A stretch of 64,000 nt of DNA from Oxalobacteraceae bacterium. GTDB lineage: Bacteria > Pseudomonadota > Gammaproteobacteria > Burkholderiales > Burkholderiaceae_D. This document shows, piece after piece, positions 1 to 8,805 of the stretch. Every line of letters starts with the position of its first letter. Position 1 is the first letter of the stretch. The stretch lies in assembly GCA_027485795.1 (NCBI GenBank), contig JAIXQK010000148.1, positions 1 through 64,000 on the forward strand. Reading direction: 5' to 3'. The notes beneath the pieces are model-generated. The model did no database searches. It was given only the letters and a program-made list of their open reading frames with translations, and was not told where the DNA came from. The position numbers and the translations under genes are program-made.

Positions 1-9
1 CGAGATCCC

Positions 10-1176
10 ATGGATTTTTCATTGTCCCCCGAGATTGAAGCACTGCGCGAGCGTGTCAAGCAGTTCATTCATGAGCAGGTCATCCCATTTGAGAACGATC
101 CGCGCCAAGATAGCCACGGGCCGCATCGCGAGCTGCGTGATGAGCTGATCGCTAAAGCCCGTAGCGCAGGGCTACTGACGCCGCATGCCTCGAAAGCATT
201 AGGTGGTATGGGTCTATCGCATATTGAGAAGGCCGTTGTATTTGAAGAAGCTGGTTATTCATGGTTAGGCCCAACCGCGATGAATATTCATGCGCCGGAC
301 GAGGGCAATATCCATTTGATGGAAGAGGTCGCCACCGAGGCACAAAAGGAACGCTGGTTGCGACCCCAAGTTGAGGGCAAGACCCGCTCGTGCTTTTGCA
401 TGACCGAACCTGCGCCCGGTGCCGGTGCTGACCCAAGTTTACTGAACACCACCGCAGTGCGTGATGGCGATGATTACCTTATCAATGGCCTGAAGTGGTT
501 GATTACGGGTGCCGATGGTGCGGACTACGCCATCATCATGGCGCGTATGGAAGACGGCAGCGCGACCATGTTCTTATCCGATATGAACCGCGACGGTATT
601 CGTCTAGTGCGGAATCTGGATGCCATGGATCGCTGCTTCTCGGGTGGCCATGGTGTGGTTGAGTTCAAGGATTTGCGTATTCCTGCGACCGATGTATTGG
701 GTGAGATTGGTAAAGGTTTTCGTTACGCACAAATTCGGCTGGCACCTGCACGATTAACGCATTGCATGCGCTGGCTAGGCCAAGCGCGGCGCGCGCATGA
801 TCTCGCGCTTGAGTATGTGAGCAAGCGTGTCGCCTTTGGTAAACCACTGGTTGAGCACGAGGGTGTCGGTTTCATGATCGCCGATAACGACATGGACTTG
901 ATGACGGCCAGGCTGCACATCTGGCATACCGCATGGCTGCTCGACAAAGGCGAGAAATGTAACTTCGAATCTAGTCGCGCAAAAGTCGTTTGCTCCGAAG
1001 CCGAGTGGCGCGTGGTCGACCGTGCTGTGCAGATCATGGGCGGTATGGGAGTGACGAATGAGAGCGCAGTGATGCGTATCTTTACGGATATGCGGGCATT
1101 CCGCATTTACGATGGCCCTAGCGAGGTGCATCGCTGGAGCATGGCACGCAAGCTGGCAGCGGGGACCAAGACATGA
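10..1176 (+). CDS. Acyl-CoA dehydrogenase family protein (ACAD10/11- or LvaC-like)
   Basis: A 388-residue flavoprotein of the acyl-CoA dehydrogenase family, expected to use FAD to act on an acyl-CoA in the cytoplasm. The N-terminal helical domain (about 1-125), the beta domain with FCMTEP (about 130-140) and the C-terminal helical domain (about 235-385) are all present. The C-terminal YDGPSEVHR motif is of the kind seen in ACAD10/11-type enzymes. The ATG at 10 gives a full-length family member, so it is probably complete although it lies at the window edge. Its stop overlaps the next start (ATGA), and an APH-type kinase follows two genes on. In ACAD10/11 and in the bacterial levulinate (Lva) pathway such a dehydrogenase works with a kinase on 4-hydroxyacyl-CoA. 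That specific substrate is inference; the family call is secure. Confidence 0.9.
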   Translation: MDFSLSPEIEALRERVKQFIHEQVIPFENDPRQDSHGPHRELRDELIAKARSAGLLTPHASKALGGMGLSHIEKAVVFEEAGYSWLGPTAMNIHAPDEGNIHLMEEVATEAQKERWLRPQVEGKTRSCFCMTEPAPGAGADPSLLNTTAVRDGDDYLINGLKWLITGADGADYAIIMARMEDGSATMFLSDMNRDGIRLVRNLDAMDRCFSGGHGVVEFKDLRIPATDVLGEIGKGFRYAQIRLAPARLTHCMRWLGQARRAHDLALEYVSKRVAFGKPLVEHEGVGFMIADNDMDLMTARLHIWHTAWLLDKGEKCNFESSRAKVVCSEAEWRVVDRAVQIMGGMGVTNESAVMRIFTDMRAFRIYDGPSEVHRWSMARKLAAGTKT

Positions 1177-1946
1177 GTGGATTTGACAGTGTGACGCGCT
1201 CGCTGCGGCTGGATGGCAAGCGCGCACTGGTCACCGGTGCTTCCAGTGGTTTCGGTGCGCATTTCGCGCAACTGCTCGCCAGTGCCGGTGCAGAGGTCGT
1301 ACTAGCGGCGCGTCGTACCGATAAACTACAGTCGCTCGCAGATAGCTTGCGCGCGCAAGGTGGGGCAGTATCCGCAGTCGCGTTGGATGTGTCATCCAAA
1401 GAAAGTGTGCACGCCTGTTTCGAGCAGACTGGTGCTTGTGACATCGTCATCAATAACGCAGGTATCACTGTTACCCGTACCATGCTGGAGCAAACCGAGG
1501 ATGACTGGGACAGTGTGATCGACACCAATCTCAAAGGCGGTTGGTTGGTGGCGACCGAAGCCGCGCGGCGATTACGCGATGCAGGTCGTAGTGGCAGCAT
1601 CGTGAACATTGGCTCGGTACTCGGCGAGCGTGTCGCAGCAGGTGTAGCGCCGTATGCAATCGCGAAAGCTGGTGTAGTACAGGCGACCAAAGTGATGGCG
1701 CTTGAATTGGCGCGTTACAAAATTCGGGTCAACGCCTTGTTGCCGGGCTATGTCGTCACCGATTTGAACCGCGATTTCCTCGAAAGCGAACCCGGACAAA
1801 AATTACGTATGCGGATACCCTCGCGTGAGTTTGTACAAATCACCGATCTTGATGCACCGCTGCTCATGTTGGCATCCGATGCTGGCGCCGGGATGACGGG
1901 TGCGTGCATTGCGGTGGATCGTGGCCATCTGGTGAGTACGCTATGA
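1173..1946 (+). CDS. SDR-family oxidoreductase
   Basis: A classical short-chain dehydrogenase/reductase of 257 residues, NAD(P)-dependent and cytoplasmic. Seen in the sequence: the TGASSGFG nucleotide-binding motif near residues 21-28, NNAG near 92, a Ser in the NIGSVLG segment, and the catalytic YAIAK (Tyr and Lys) near 160-165. The AARR stretch after the second beta strand suggests NADP preference. The start ATG overlaps the stop of the acyl-CoA dehydrogenase and its own stop overlaps the kinase start, so the three genes are translationally coupled. It probably oxidises or reduces a hydroxyacyl/ketoacyl-CoA intermediate of the same pathway. The substrate cannot be read from the sequence. 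Confidence 0.88.
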   Translation: MSGFDSVTRSLRLDGKRALVTGASSGFGAHFAQLLASAGAEVVLAARRTDKLQSLADSLRAQGGAVSAVALDVSSKESVHACFEQTGACDIVINNAGITVTRTMLEQTEDDWDSVIDTNLKGGWLVATEAARRLRDAGRSGSIVNIGSVLGERVAAGVAPYAIAKAGVVQATKVMALELARYKIRVNALLPGYVVTDLNRDFLESEPGQKLRMRIPSREFVQITDLDAPLLMLASDAGAGMTGACIAVDRGHLVSTL

Positions 1947-2962
1947 GTCCCGAGCGGCAAGCGCAATTACAAACCTGGTTGCGGGAGCAGGGCCATATTG
2001 ACACGCTACCGCTTGAGGTTAAGCCGCTCACCGGTGGGCAATCCAATCCAACCTATCTGCTCAGTAGCGGCGCGCAGCAGCTAGTGCTGCGCAAGCAGCC
2101 CGATGGACCCTTACTCAAATCAGCGCATGCGATTGATCGCGAGTACCGCGTCATTGCTGCGCTACGCGACAGCACAGTGCCAGTGCCACGTGCGCTCGCT
2201 TGGTGTGACGACATCGATATCGTCGGTACACCTTTCTACCTGATGGACTATCTTGACGGTAGAGTATTCGTCGATCAATCCTTGCCCGGGGTGTCGAATG
2301 CCGAGCGAGAAGCGATCTACCGTGAGATGAACCGAGTCATCGCAGCACTCCATGAACTTGATCCGGACCAACTTGGTTTATCCGATTTCGGTCGACGGGA
2401 GGGGTTTGTCGCGCGTCAGGTAGATCGCTGGTCACGCAATCTGCAATCCTCAACGCTGGCGCCCAGTGAAGATATGCGCTTCATGATGGATTGGCTGCCC
2501 CAGCATTTGCCGGCGCAGACACGCAGCGCGCTGATTCATGGTGATTACCGACTGGATAATTTGATTTTTCATCCGACCGAGCTGCGCGTGATCGGCGTCT
2601 TGGATTGGGAGCTGTCAACGCTGGGCGACCCGATGTCTGACTTTGCGTATCACTGCATGAGCTGGCATATCCCGCATGATTTATGGCGTGGTATTGGTGG
2701 CTTAGATTTGCGTGCGCTCGGCATTCCTGATGAGGCAAGTTATCGGCGTTGGTACCTGCAACGGGTGAGTGGCGAGGCGGCGATCGATGAAGCGACTTGG
2801 CGCTTTTATTTGGGCTTTAACTTGTTTCGCATGTCTGCCATCTTGCATGGCATTGCCGAGCGCGCCCAGCAGGGTAACGCTAATGCGGATGATGCAGTCG
2901 CCACCGGGCGCAAGGCGGTGCCGCTGGCGACATTGGCGCGTCGTATGGTCGAGATTCTGTAG
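1943..2962 (+). CDS. APH-family phosphotransferase (ACAD10 N-domain/LvaA-like kinase)
   Basis: A 339-residue protein of the aminoglycoside-phosphotransferase (choline-kinase-like) fold. Seen: a nucleotide-binding N lobe with LTGGQSNPTY and LVLRKQP, the catalytic loop HGDYRLDN (about 190-197) and the metal-binding DWE (about 211-213). The start at 1943 was preferred to an in-frame ATG at 1904 because it overlaps the preceding stop by four bases, like the previous pair. Family knowledge: this subgroup is fused to or encoded beside acyl-CoA dehydrogenases (human ACAD10/11, Pseudomonas LvaA/LvaC) and phosphorylates 4-hydroxyacyl-CoAs. It is therefore unlikely to be an antibiotic-resistance enzyme. 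The exact substrate is inferred. Confidence 0.88.
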   Translation: MSPERQAQLQTWLREQGHIDTLPLEVKPLTGGQSNPTYLLSSGAQQLVLRKQPDGPLLKSAHAIDREYRVIAALRDSTVPVPRALAWCDDIDIVGTPFYLMDYLDGRVFVDQSLPGVSNAEREAIYREMNRVIAALHELDPDQLGLSDFGRREGFVARQVDRWSRNLQSSTLAPSEDMRFMMDWLPQHLPAQTRSALIHGDYRLDNLIFHPTELRVIGVLDWELSTLGDPMSDFAYHCMSWHIPHDLWRGIGGLDLRALGIPDEASYRRWYLQRVSGEAAIDEATWRFYLGFNLFRMSAILHGIAERAQQGNANADDAVATGRKAVPLATLARRMVEIL

Positions 2963-3040
2963 AAATTACACCGGGTTGGCGAGCGCTCGTACGCTAGAAT
3001 CAACATCTGCATCAACCGATGTTTGATCAAAGCCTGAAAC

Positions 3041-3988
3041 GTGAATAACCCGATTTCCGAGCGTATCGATACCTTCTGCCGCCAGCGGCGTGTGCAGGCG
3101 AGTTCACTGATTGTTACCCTATTTGGTGATGCGGTACTGCCGCGCGGTGGCCGTGTCTGGTTGGGTAGCCTGATTCGTCTGCTGGAGCCGGTGCAACTGA
3201 GCGAGCGATTGGTGCGTACTTCGGTATTTCGCTTGGTCAAAGATGGCTGGCTCAGCGCGGAGACCGTCGGGCGACGTGCCAACTATGCACTGACCCCCTG
3301 GGGGCGCCGCCGTTTCGAAGAAGCTTCCAGCCAGATTTACGCCACGCGTGCGCCAGTCTGGGATCGGCGCTGGCGCATGATGTTGGTGGTGGGCGAGCTG
3401 AGTAGTCGGCAACGCGAGCAACTACGTCGCACCTTATTCTGGAAAGGCTTTGGGCTGATCGGGCCAAACTGCTTCATTCATCCCGGTGTCCAGCTCGGTG
3501 AAGTGATTGATGCGCTGTCTGCTGAGGGCTTGCAGAACTTGCTCCCACAATTGGTTCCGATGATGGCCGCAGACGTTCAGTCGACGCTTGCAGCATCAGA
3601 TGCAGATCTGGTGGCGCGTGCCTGGGACCTTAGCGCACTCGGTCAATCCTATGCAGAGTTTGTGTCGCTATACGCACCGATTTTTGCCTACACCAGAGAC
3701 ACTTCAGTCGCCGATGAGCAAGCATTCTTACTTCGTATGCTGTTGATTCATGATTATCGGCGCTTACTCTTGCGCGACCCGGAGTTGCCGGATGCCTTGC
3801 TACCGAAAGATTGGTCAGGGCGTCAAGCAAGATTGCTATGCAAGGAGCTATACAAGCGGCTGGAGGTGGCATCGGAGCGTCACCTCGATCACATACTTCG
3901 GTTGGCAGATGGTGCTTCATTGGTGCGGGATAGCGCCTTGGCAGGCAGATTCCCCGAACAAGACATCCTCACTACTGGAGTGCCCTAG
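3041..3988 (+). CDS. paaX: Phenylacetic acid catabolon repressor PaaX
   Basis: A 315-residue transcriptional regulator of the PaaX family. The N-terminal winged helix (about 20-95; SLIVTLFGDAVLPRGG, then SVFRLVKDGWL) is followed by the long PaaX-specific middle and C-terminal domains, at the usual family length. It begins at a GTG about 80 bases after the kinase gene. Known role: it binds operators in paa promoters and is released by phenylacetyl-CoA. Here it lies on the plus strand facing the end of the paa operon, whose promoter should be more than 9 kb away near 13.9 kb. I did not find a convincing PaaX operator by eye. Confidence 0.9.
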   Translation: MNNPISERIDTFCRQRRVQASSLIVTLFGDAVLPRGGRVWLGSLIRLLEPVQLSERLVRTSVFRLVKDGWLSAETVGRRANYALTPWGRRRFEEASSQIYATRAPVWDRRWRMMLVVGELSSRQREQLRRTLFWKGFGLIGPNCFIHPGVQLGEVIDALSAEGLQNLLPQLVPMMAADVQSTLAASDADLVARAWDLSALGQSYAEFVSLYAPIFAYTRDTSVADEQAFLLRMLLIHDYRRLLLRDPELPDALLPKDWSGRQARLLCKELYKRLEVASERHLDHILRLADGASLVRDSALAGRFPEQDILTTGVP

Positions 3989-4030
3989 CGGCCGCCGCGG
4001 TAGCGCTGAGATTTAGCCAAAATGAGCAGC

Positions 4031-5038
4031 TCAATTGGTGTGTTGATCTTCCGGAGTCCCACTGCGGTGCGTGACGGGCGAAAGCTCAATTCCTACCGTG
4101 CGCTGAACAATGAATCGAGGTCGGCGCTTTGACTCCATATAGGTGCGGCCAAGGTACTCGCCGAGAACGCCAATGCCTATCAGTTGTACGCCACCCAAAA
4201 ACAGGATTGCCACCATGATGGACGGATAGCCAGGCACCTCATTACCAAAAAATATTTTTTCGATGCTGAGTCTTACTGCCCAGATAAAGGCGAACCCGGC
4301 AACAGCGAAACCAAAGTAACTCCAGACTCTGAGTGGCAGCGTACTGGACGAGGTAATGCCCTCGAGAGCAAGACGCCAAAGTCGAAAAACATTAAACTTT
4401 GAGCTGCCGTGAGTTCTTGAGCGTCTGGTGTACGGGATGATGCTGGTTTTGAAGCCTACCCAAGAAAAAACTCCCTTCATGAATAGCTGGGTCTCGGGCA
4501 ACTGGAGAATAGTATCGACTACTTTACGAGAGAGAAGCCGGAAGTCGCCCACGTTCTCGTTGATCTTTTGCTCTGCCAGTAGATTAATGGTTTTATAGAA
4601 CAGGCCGGCACTCAGGCGCTTGGAAAAAGATTCCTGTTGACGATCCGTGCGCTGCGCGAGGACGACATCAAAACCCTTGAAGTAGTGCTGCAACATCTCC
4701 GGTATCAAGTCCAACGGATCCTGTAGATCGACGTCGAAGGGTATGGCGATATCGCCACGGCAGAAACTCAGGCCTGCCATCAAGGCGGGCTCTTTGCCAA
4801 AATTGCGAGACAACTGCACCAGCTTGATACGGTCATCGGACCGCAACAGCGCTTCAATTTTTGCGACGGTCTGATCGGTACTGCCGTCATCAATGAACAC
4901 CAGTTCGAAGCGGACATGGTCCGGCAGTGTCAGTCGGGCGACTTCCTCATAGAAATGATCAACCGCAGCTTCTTCGTTGAAGACGGGGAGGATAAAGGAC
5001 AACAAACATGGGTCGGCAGGCATTGGCGTGATGGTCAT
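4031..5038 (-). CDS. Family 2 glycosyltransferase, GtrB/dolichol-phosphate-mannose-synthase type
   Basis: A 335-residue polyprenyl-phosphate glycosyltransferase. The N-terminal GT-A domain (about 10-230) shows LPVFNEE, FIDDGSTD and the metal-binding DVDLQDP. Two C-terminal transmembrane segments follow (about 240-265 and 272-300), as in GtrB and ArnC-like enzymes that charge undecaprenyl phosphate with a sugar. The ATG at 5038 is preferred to a GTG at 5086 because GGAAG lies five bases upstream of it. The gene follows paaE in the same direction with a gap of about 54 bases, so it could be co-transcribed with the paa operon, yet it has no role in phenylacetate catabolism. No flippase or second glycosyltransferase accompanies it. 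Its sugar and acceptor are unknown. Confidence 0.88.
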   Translation of the reverse strand: MTITPMPADPCLLSFILPVFNEEAAVDHFYEEVARLTLPDHVRFELVFIDDGSTDQTVAKIEALLRSDDRIKLVQLSRNFGKEPALMAGLSFCRGDIAIPFDVDLQDPLDLIPEMLQHYFKGFDVVLAQRTDRQQESFSKRLSAGLFYKTINLLAEQKINENVGDFRLLSRKVVDTILQLPETQLFMKGVFSWVGFKTSIIPYTRRSRTHGSSKFNVFRLWRLALEGITSSSTLPLRVWSYFGFAVAGFAFIWAVRLSIEKIFFGNEVPGYPSIMVAILFLGGVQLIGIGVLGEYLGRTYMESKRRPRFIVQRTVGIELSPVTHRSGTPEDQHTN

Positions 5039-5092
5039 CGGTACTTCCGTGCCCTCGGACGTTTCGGAGTGCGAATCATATCGCACCCTACG

Positions 5093-6190
5093 TTACCGCT
5101 CATCAAAACTCAAGCTCACACGGGTGCTCAGCGCGCGCGCCTGGCAGCTCAGCACAAAACCCTGCGCCATTTCATCGGCTTCCAGTGTGAAGTTCTTGTC
5201 CATACTGACCTCGCCCTCCAGCAGCTTGGCGCGGCAGGTGCAGCACACGCCGCCTTTGCAGGCGTAGGGCAGGTCAAGCCCAGCCTCCAGCGCTGCATCA
5301 AGTAGATGCTCATCGGCACTCATAGCAATCTCATGCTGCTTACCATCGAGTACCACCGTCAGGGTGATACCTTTGTCAGCCGGTTTTTCCTGGGCATATT
5401 GGTCGGTATCGGCTTGCACCTTGGCAGCGACCGTTGGGCTGGAAGTAAAGCGTTCGGCATGCAGTCGGTCTGTTGGCACACCCGCCTCAATGAGTGCAGT
5501 TTCGGTCGCAATAATCATCGCCTCCGGCCCACAAATGAATACCTCGTCCATGCTCCTGACGGGGAGTAATGCGGCGATCATGGCGCGCACCTTGTCACCA
5601 TCAATCCGACCTTGCAGCAACGCGACCTCTTGCGCTTGCCGTGACAGCACATGAATCAGCGTGAGGCGGTCTGGATAGCGATCTTTGAGATCTTGTAGCG
5701 CTTCGTTGAACATCACACTCGCCATCTTGCGGTTGCCATACACGAGCGTGAATTTGCTGTTCTTTTGTTCTTCCAGGCTTGAAGCTGCAATCGATAAAAT
5801 CGGTGTAATGCCCGAACCCGCTGCAAACCCAACCCGATGAATCGCATGGGGCTTTTGTATGGTGAAGCGACCATCGGGTGGCATCACCTGAATGATGTCA
5901 CCCGCGCTCAGTTGCTGTGTAGCCCAGTTCGAGAACACGCCGCCTTCCACCGGCCGGATGCCGACTTCAAGTTCGCCTTGTCGCTCTAGCCGACTGCGCT
6001 CACAACTGATCGAATAATTGCGGCGCACTTCATGGCCGTTGATCTCGGCGCGTAGCGTGAGAAACTGCCCGGGTTCGAAGCGGAATGCTTCCAGATTTGC
6101 CTCGGGTATCTCGAATGCAATGGCCACTGAGCCTGCGGCCTCAGGCGTGACACGCTTGACTCGCAGGGGATGAAAGCGGGCAGCGGACAT
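5093..6190 (-). CDS. paaE: Phenylacetyl-CoA 1,2-epoxidase reductase subunit PaaE
   Basis: The reductase of the multicomponent phenylacetyl-CoA epoxidase, passing electrons from NADPH to the PaaAC di-iron core. About 365 residues, typical for the family. The order is an N-terminal FAD-binding ferredoxin-reductase domain (RRNYSIS near 60), a NAD(P) domain (AAGSGITPILS near 120 and FICGPEAM), and a C-terminal plant-type [2Fe-2S] ferredoxin with YACKGGVCCTC and a later Cys in VLSCQAR. A GTG at 6202 is also possible; the ATG at 6190 was chosen because a GAG-rich stretch precedes it. It directly follows paaD and is the last paa gene of the operon. Confidence 0.95.
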   Translation of the reverse strand: MSAARFHPLRVKRVTPEAAGSVAIAFEIPEANLEAFRFEPGQFLTLRAEINGHEVRRNYSISCERSRLERQGELEVGIRPVEGGVFSNWATQQLSAGDIIQVMPPDGRFTIQKPHAIHRVGFAAGSGITPILSIAASSLEEQKNSKFTLVYGNRKMASVMFNEALQDLKDRYPDRLTLIHVLSRQAQEVALLQGRIDGDKVRAMIAALLPVRSMDEVFICGPEAMIIATETALIEAGVPTDRLHAERFTSSPTVAAKVQADTDQYAQEKPADKGITLTVVLDGKQHEIAMSADEHLLDAALEAGLDLPYACKGGVCCTCRAKLLEGEVSMDKNFTLEADEMAQGFVLSCQARALSTRVSLSFDER

Positions 6191-6202
6191 GGTGATGGTC
6201 AC

Positions 6203-6712
6203 TCAATAAGGTTTGAAATAGTCGAATGGCTCACGGCAATCAAGGCAGCGGTATAGGGCCTTGCACGCTGTTGAGCCAAAACGTGCGCTTTCTATCGTAT
6301 TCAGTGATGCGCATTGCGGGCACGCCACCGGCTCAGGTGAGGGCGGATTGGCGGCAAATCGCACCACATCCACGTCAGCCTTAACGCTATGTGGTGGTGC
6401 GATGCCGTACGCCTTCAATTTCTGCTTGCCCTCGGGGCTCATCCAGTCTGTGGTCCATGCGGGCGCGAGTTGCGTGACCACGCGAGCGTTGATCTGGTGC
6501 TCTGCTAAAGCGGCGTGGATATCGTCTTCAATCTGATTCATCGCCGGACAGCCGCTATACGTGGGTGTGATAACGACTTCTAGTTGACCATTTTCGGCCT
6601 CGCGTACTGCACGCAAGATACCCAGATCGCGAAGCGTTAACACCGGAATCTCTGGGTCGCACACATGATCGAGCAACGCCCACGCAGTGGCAATGTGGTC
6701 ACCAGGTCGCAT
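6203..6712 (-). CDS. paaD: Phenylacetyl-CoA epoxidase maturation subunit PaaD
   Basis: A 169-residue member of the MIP18/DUF59-related PaaD family. It is needed for phenylacetyl-CoA epoxidase activity, probably in metal-centre or Fe-S assembly. The N-terminal DUF59-like domain carries CDPEIPVLTLRDLGI (about 18-32) and TPTYSGCPAM. The C-terminal part has a four-Cys zinc-ribbon pattern: CPQC, then CKALYRCLDC. It overlaps the end of paaC by 14 bases and abuts paaE, consistent with one polycistronic message. Confidence 0.94.
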   Translation of the reverse strand: MRPGDHIATAWALLDHVCDPEIPVLTLRDLGILRAVREAENGQLEVVITPTYSGCPAMNQIEDDIHAALAEHQINARVVTQLAPAWTTDWMSPEGKQKLKAYGIAPPHSVKADVDVVRFAANPPSPEPVACPQCASLNTIESARFGSTACKALYRCLDCREPFDYFKPY

Positions 6713-7481
6713 GCGGCAGCGTACGCGCTAAGCTTTGCATCTCAGCCAGCAAATAGCCAAGATGCTCGGAGTGCAGCCCCAGTTTTCCTTCGGTCACATA
6801 ACCGCCCACGGCAGGTCGCTGTAGTATGGCTTCCGATAGTGCCTCATCAATGATGCGATCCCAATCATTGCGGAGCGTTGCAACATCAATACCGATGCCG
6901 ACATCGACCGCCGCACTTTCCATCGGACTGTGGGTCCAGAATTCTTGTGTGTAGGGGAACAGATGATCGAGCGCCGCTTGCATGCGTTGGTGCGATTCTT
7001 CGGTGCCATCACCCAGTTTTACTAACCAATCTCGGCTATGCTGAAGGTGATAGCGCACTTCTTTGACGGACTTTTCGGCGATCGCGGCCAAGGTGGTATC
7101 GCTTGATTTTTTTAGCGCTTGCCAGAGCAGCGCCATTAGCGTGCTGTACAAAAAATTTCGGACTATCGTGGTCGAAAAATCTAGCTCACCTCGCGCATAG
7201 CCGACGAGCGGACCGTGATGCGGCAACTCAAGCAGGGTGTAATTCCGAAACTCGGCACCATCACGCAGATAAGCCAGCGTATCTTCCGTTGCATCGCCAC
7301 CTTGCAGCCGCGCTGCGTGCTGATACAGTAGGCGTGCCTGTCCTATCAGGTCCAGCGTGATGTTCGACATGGCAATGTCTTCTTCCAGAATCGGACCGTG
7401 GCCGGTCCATTCCGCGTTACGCTGACCGAGCACCAACGCGTTATCGGCGAGGTGCAGCGTGTAGTCGAGGCTGACTTGCAT
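6699..7481 (-). CDS. paaC: Phenylacetyl-CoA epoxidase structural subunit PaaC
   Basis: A 260-residue ferritin-like helical protein, the non-catalytic partner of PaaA in the 1,2-phenylacetyl-CoA epoxidase core. Typical family features are LADNALVLGQRNAEWTGHGP at the N terminus and the EVRYHLQHSRDW segment (about 140-151). Length is normal. The start overlaps the stop of paaB by one base and the end overlaps paaD, so the subunits are tightly coupled. Confidence 0.95.
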   Translation of the reverse strand: MQVSLDYTLHLADNALVLGQRNAEWTGHGPILEEDIAMSNITLDLIGQARLLYQHAARLQGGDATEDTLAYLRDGAEFRNYTLLELPHHGPLVGYARGELDFSTTIVRNFLYSTLMALLWQALKKSSDTTLAAIAEKSVKEVRYHLQHSRDWLVKLGDGTEESHQRMQAALDHLFPYTQEFWTHSPMESAAVDVGIGIDVATLRNDWDRIIDEALSEAILQRPAVGGYVTEGKLGLHSEHLGYLLAEMQSLARTLPHATW

Positions 7482-7774
7482 TACATGTGGCCGACATCAC
7501 CGGGGATGTCGTAAAAGGTAGGGTGACGATAGATTTTGTCGGCGGCCGGATCAAACAGCTCGCCCTTGTCATCCGGGCTGCTGGCAATAATGTCTACGGA
7601 ACGTACCACCCAGATACTCACGCCTTCCTGCCGGCGGGTGTACACATCACGCGCCATGTGCAGCGCTTGTGAAGCATCAGCGGCGTGCAAGCTGCCACAG
7701 TGCTTGTGTTCCAGCCCCTGTTTCGAGCGCACGAAGACTTCCCATAGCGGCCACTCTTTCAGCGTGCTACTCAT
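7481..7774 (-). CDS. paaB: Phenylacetyl-CoA epoxidase subunit PaaB
   Basis: A 97-residue small subunit of the phenylacetyl-CoA epoxidase. It shows the family pattern [24 protein letters not shown] at residues 8-31 and a C-terminal [10 protein letters not shown] segment. PaaB is thought to bridge the PaaAC core in the complex. It overlaps paaA by four bases (ATGA) and paaC by one. Confidence 0.95.
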   Translation of the reverse strand: MSSTLKEWPLWEVFVRSKQGLEHKHCGSLHAADASQALHMARDVYTRRQEGVSIWVVRSVDIIASSPDDKGELFDPAADKIYRHPTFYDIPGDVGHM

Positions 7775-8793
7775 GCAGCTTCCTTCGCTTCACGTGCAGC
7801 TCGCTTTCGCGCATGCGCTAGTGCGGCATCGCGTACCCATTGTCCGTCACGATCGGCTTTGACACGAGTAGCGAGGCGCTCTTTGTTGCAGGGGCCATCA
7901 CCATTCACGGTGCGCCAGAACTCATCCCAATCAATTGGGCCATAGTCATAATGTCCGCGCGCTTCATTCCACTTCAGATCAGGGTCGGGCAGGGTAACGC
8001 CAAGTATCTCGGCCTGAGGCACGGTGGCATCTACAAATTTCTGGCGTAGGTCATCATTCGAGAAGCGCTTGATACCGTAGCGCATACCAATTGCACTGTT
8101 CGGACTATCCGCATCGGGTGGACCAAACATCGCCAGGCACTTCCACCACCAACGATTCACTGCATCCTGCACCATGGCGCGCTGCTCTTCGGTACCTCGC
8201 ATCATCACGAGCAGTGACTCATAGCCCTGACGCTGATGGAACGATTCCTCTTTGCAGACGCGGATCATGGCGCGCGCATAAGGGCCATAGGAGCACCGAC
8301 ACAGCGGAATCTGGTTCATGATCGCAGCACCATCCACCAGCCAGCCGATGACACCCACGTCCGCCCAGTTGAGGGTAGGGTAGTTGAAGATCGAGCTGTA
8401 TTTGGCGCGACCGGTATGGAGGTCGTCGAGCATTTTGTCGCGCGATACGCCCAGTGTTTCAGCGGCCGAATACAGATACAAACCATGTCCGCCTTCGTCC
8501 TGTACTTTGGCGATCAGGATGGCTTTACGCTTCAGACTCGGTGCGCGCGAGATCCAGTTACCCTCGGGTAGCATGCCAACGATTTCACTGTGTGCATGTT
8601 GGCTGATCTGCCGAATAAGTGTTTTGCGGTATGCCTCGGGCATCCAGTCTTGTGGCTCGATACGGCCGTCATCGGCAATCTTCTGCTCGAAGGCGGCAAC
8701 TTTCTCGGCGTCGTCGACGCTGATTACCGGTACCGGCTTAGGGCCATTGCTTTTGCCTTGGCCATCACCGACGCTGAAGGATTGGGTATACAT
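7771..8793 (-). CDS. paaA: Phenylacetyl-CoA epoxidase catalytic subunit PaaA
   Basis: A 340-residue catalytic oxygenase subunit carrying the di-iron centre that epoxidises the ring of phenylacetyl-CoA. The ferritin-like bundle has the two Glu/His iron-binding motifs: one around VQDEGGHG (about 98-105) and one around [12 protein letters not shown] (about 180-191). Length and motifs match the family. It is the first of five contiguous epoxidase genes and lies 12 bases after paaK. Confidence 0.96.
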   Translation of the reverse strand: MYTQSFSVGDGQGKSNGPKPVPVISVDDAEKVAAFEQKIADDGRIEPQDWMPEAYRKTLIRQISQHAHSEIVGMLPEGNWISRAPSLKRKAILIAKVQDEGGHGLYLYSAAETLGVSRDKMLDDLHTGRAKYSSIFNYPTLNWADVGVIGWLVDGAAIMNQIPLCRCSYGPYARAMIRVCKEESFHQRQGYESLLVMMRGTEEQRAMVQDAVNRWWWKCLAMFGPPDADSPNSAIGMRYGIKRFSNDDLRQKFVDATVPQAEILGVTLPDPDLKWNEARGHYDYGPIDWDEFWRTVNGDGPCNKERLATRVKADRDGQWVRDAALAHARKRAAREAKEAA

Positions 8794-8805
8794 ACAGCCT
8801 CCTGT

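Noticed and set aside
1943-2962. Aminoglycoside resistance gene, because of the APH fold
   Set aside because: It is coupled to an acyl-CoA dehydrogenase and an SDR and has the ACAD10/LvaA-type sequence, so a metabolic kinase is much more likely.
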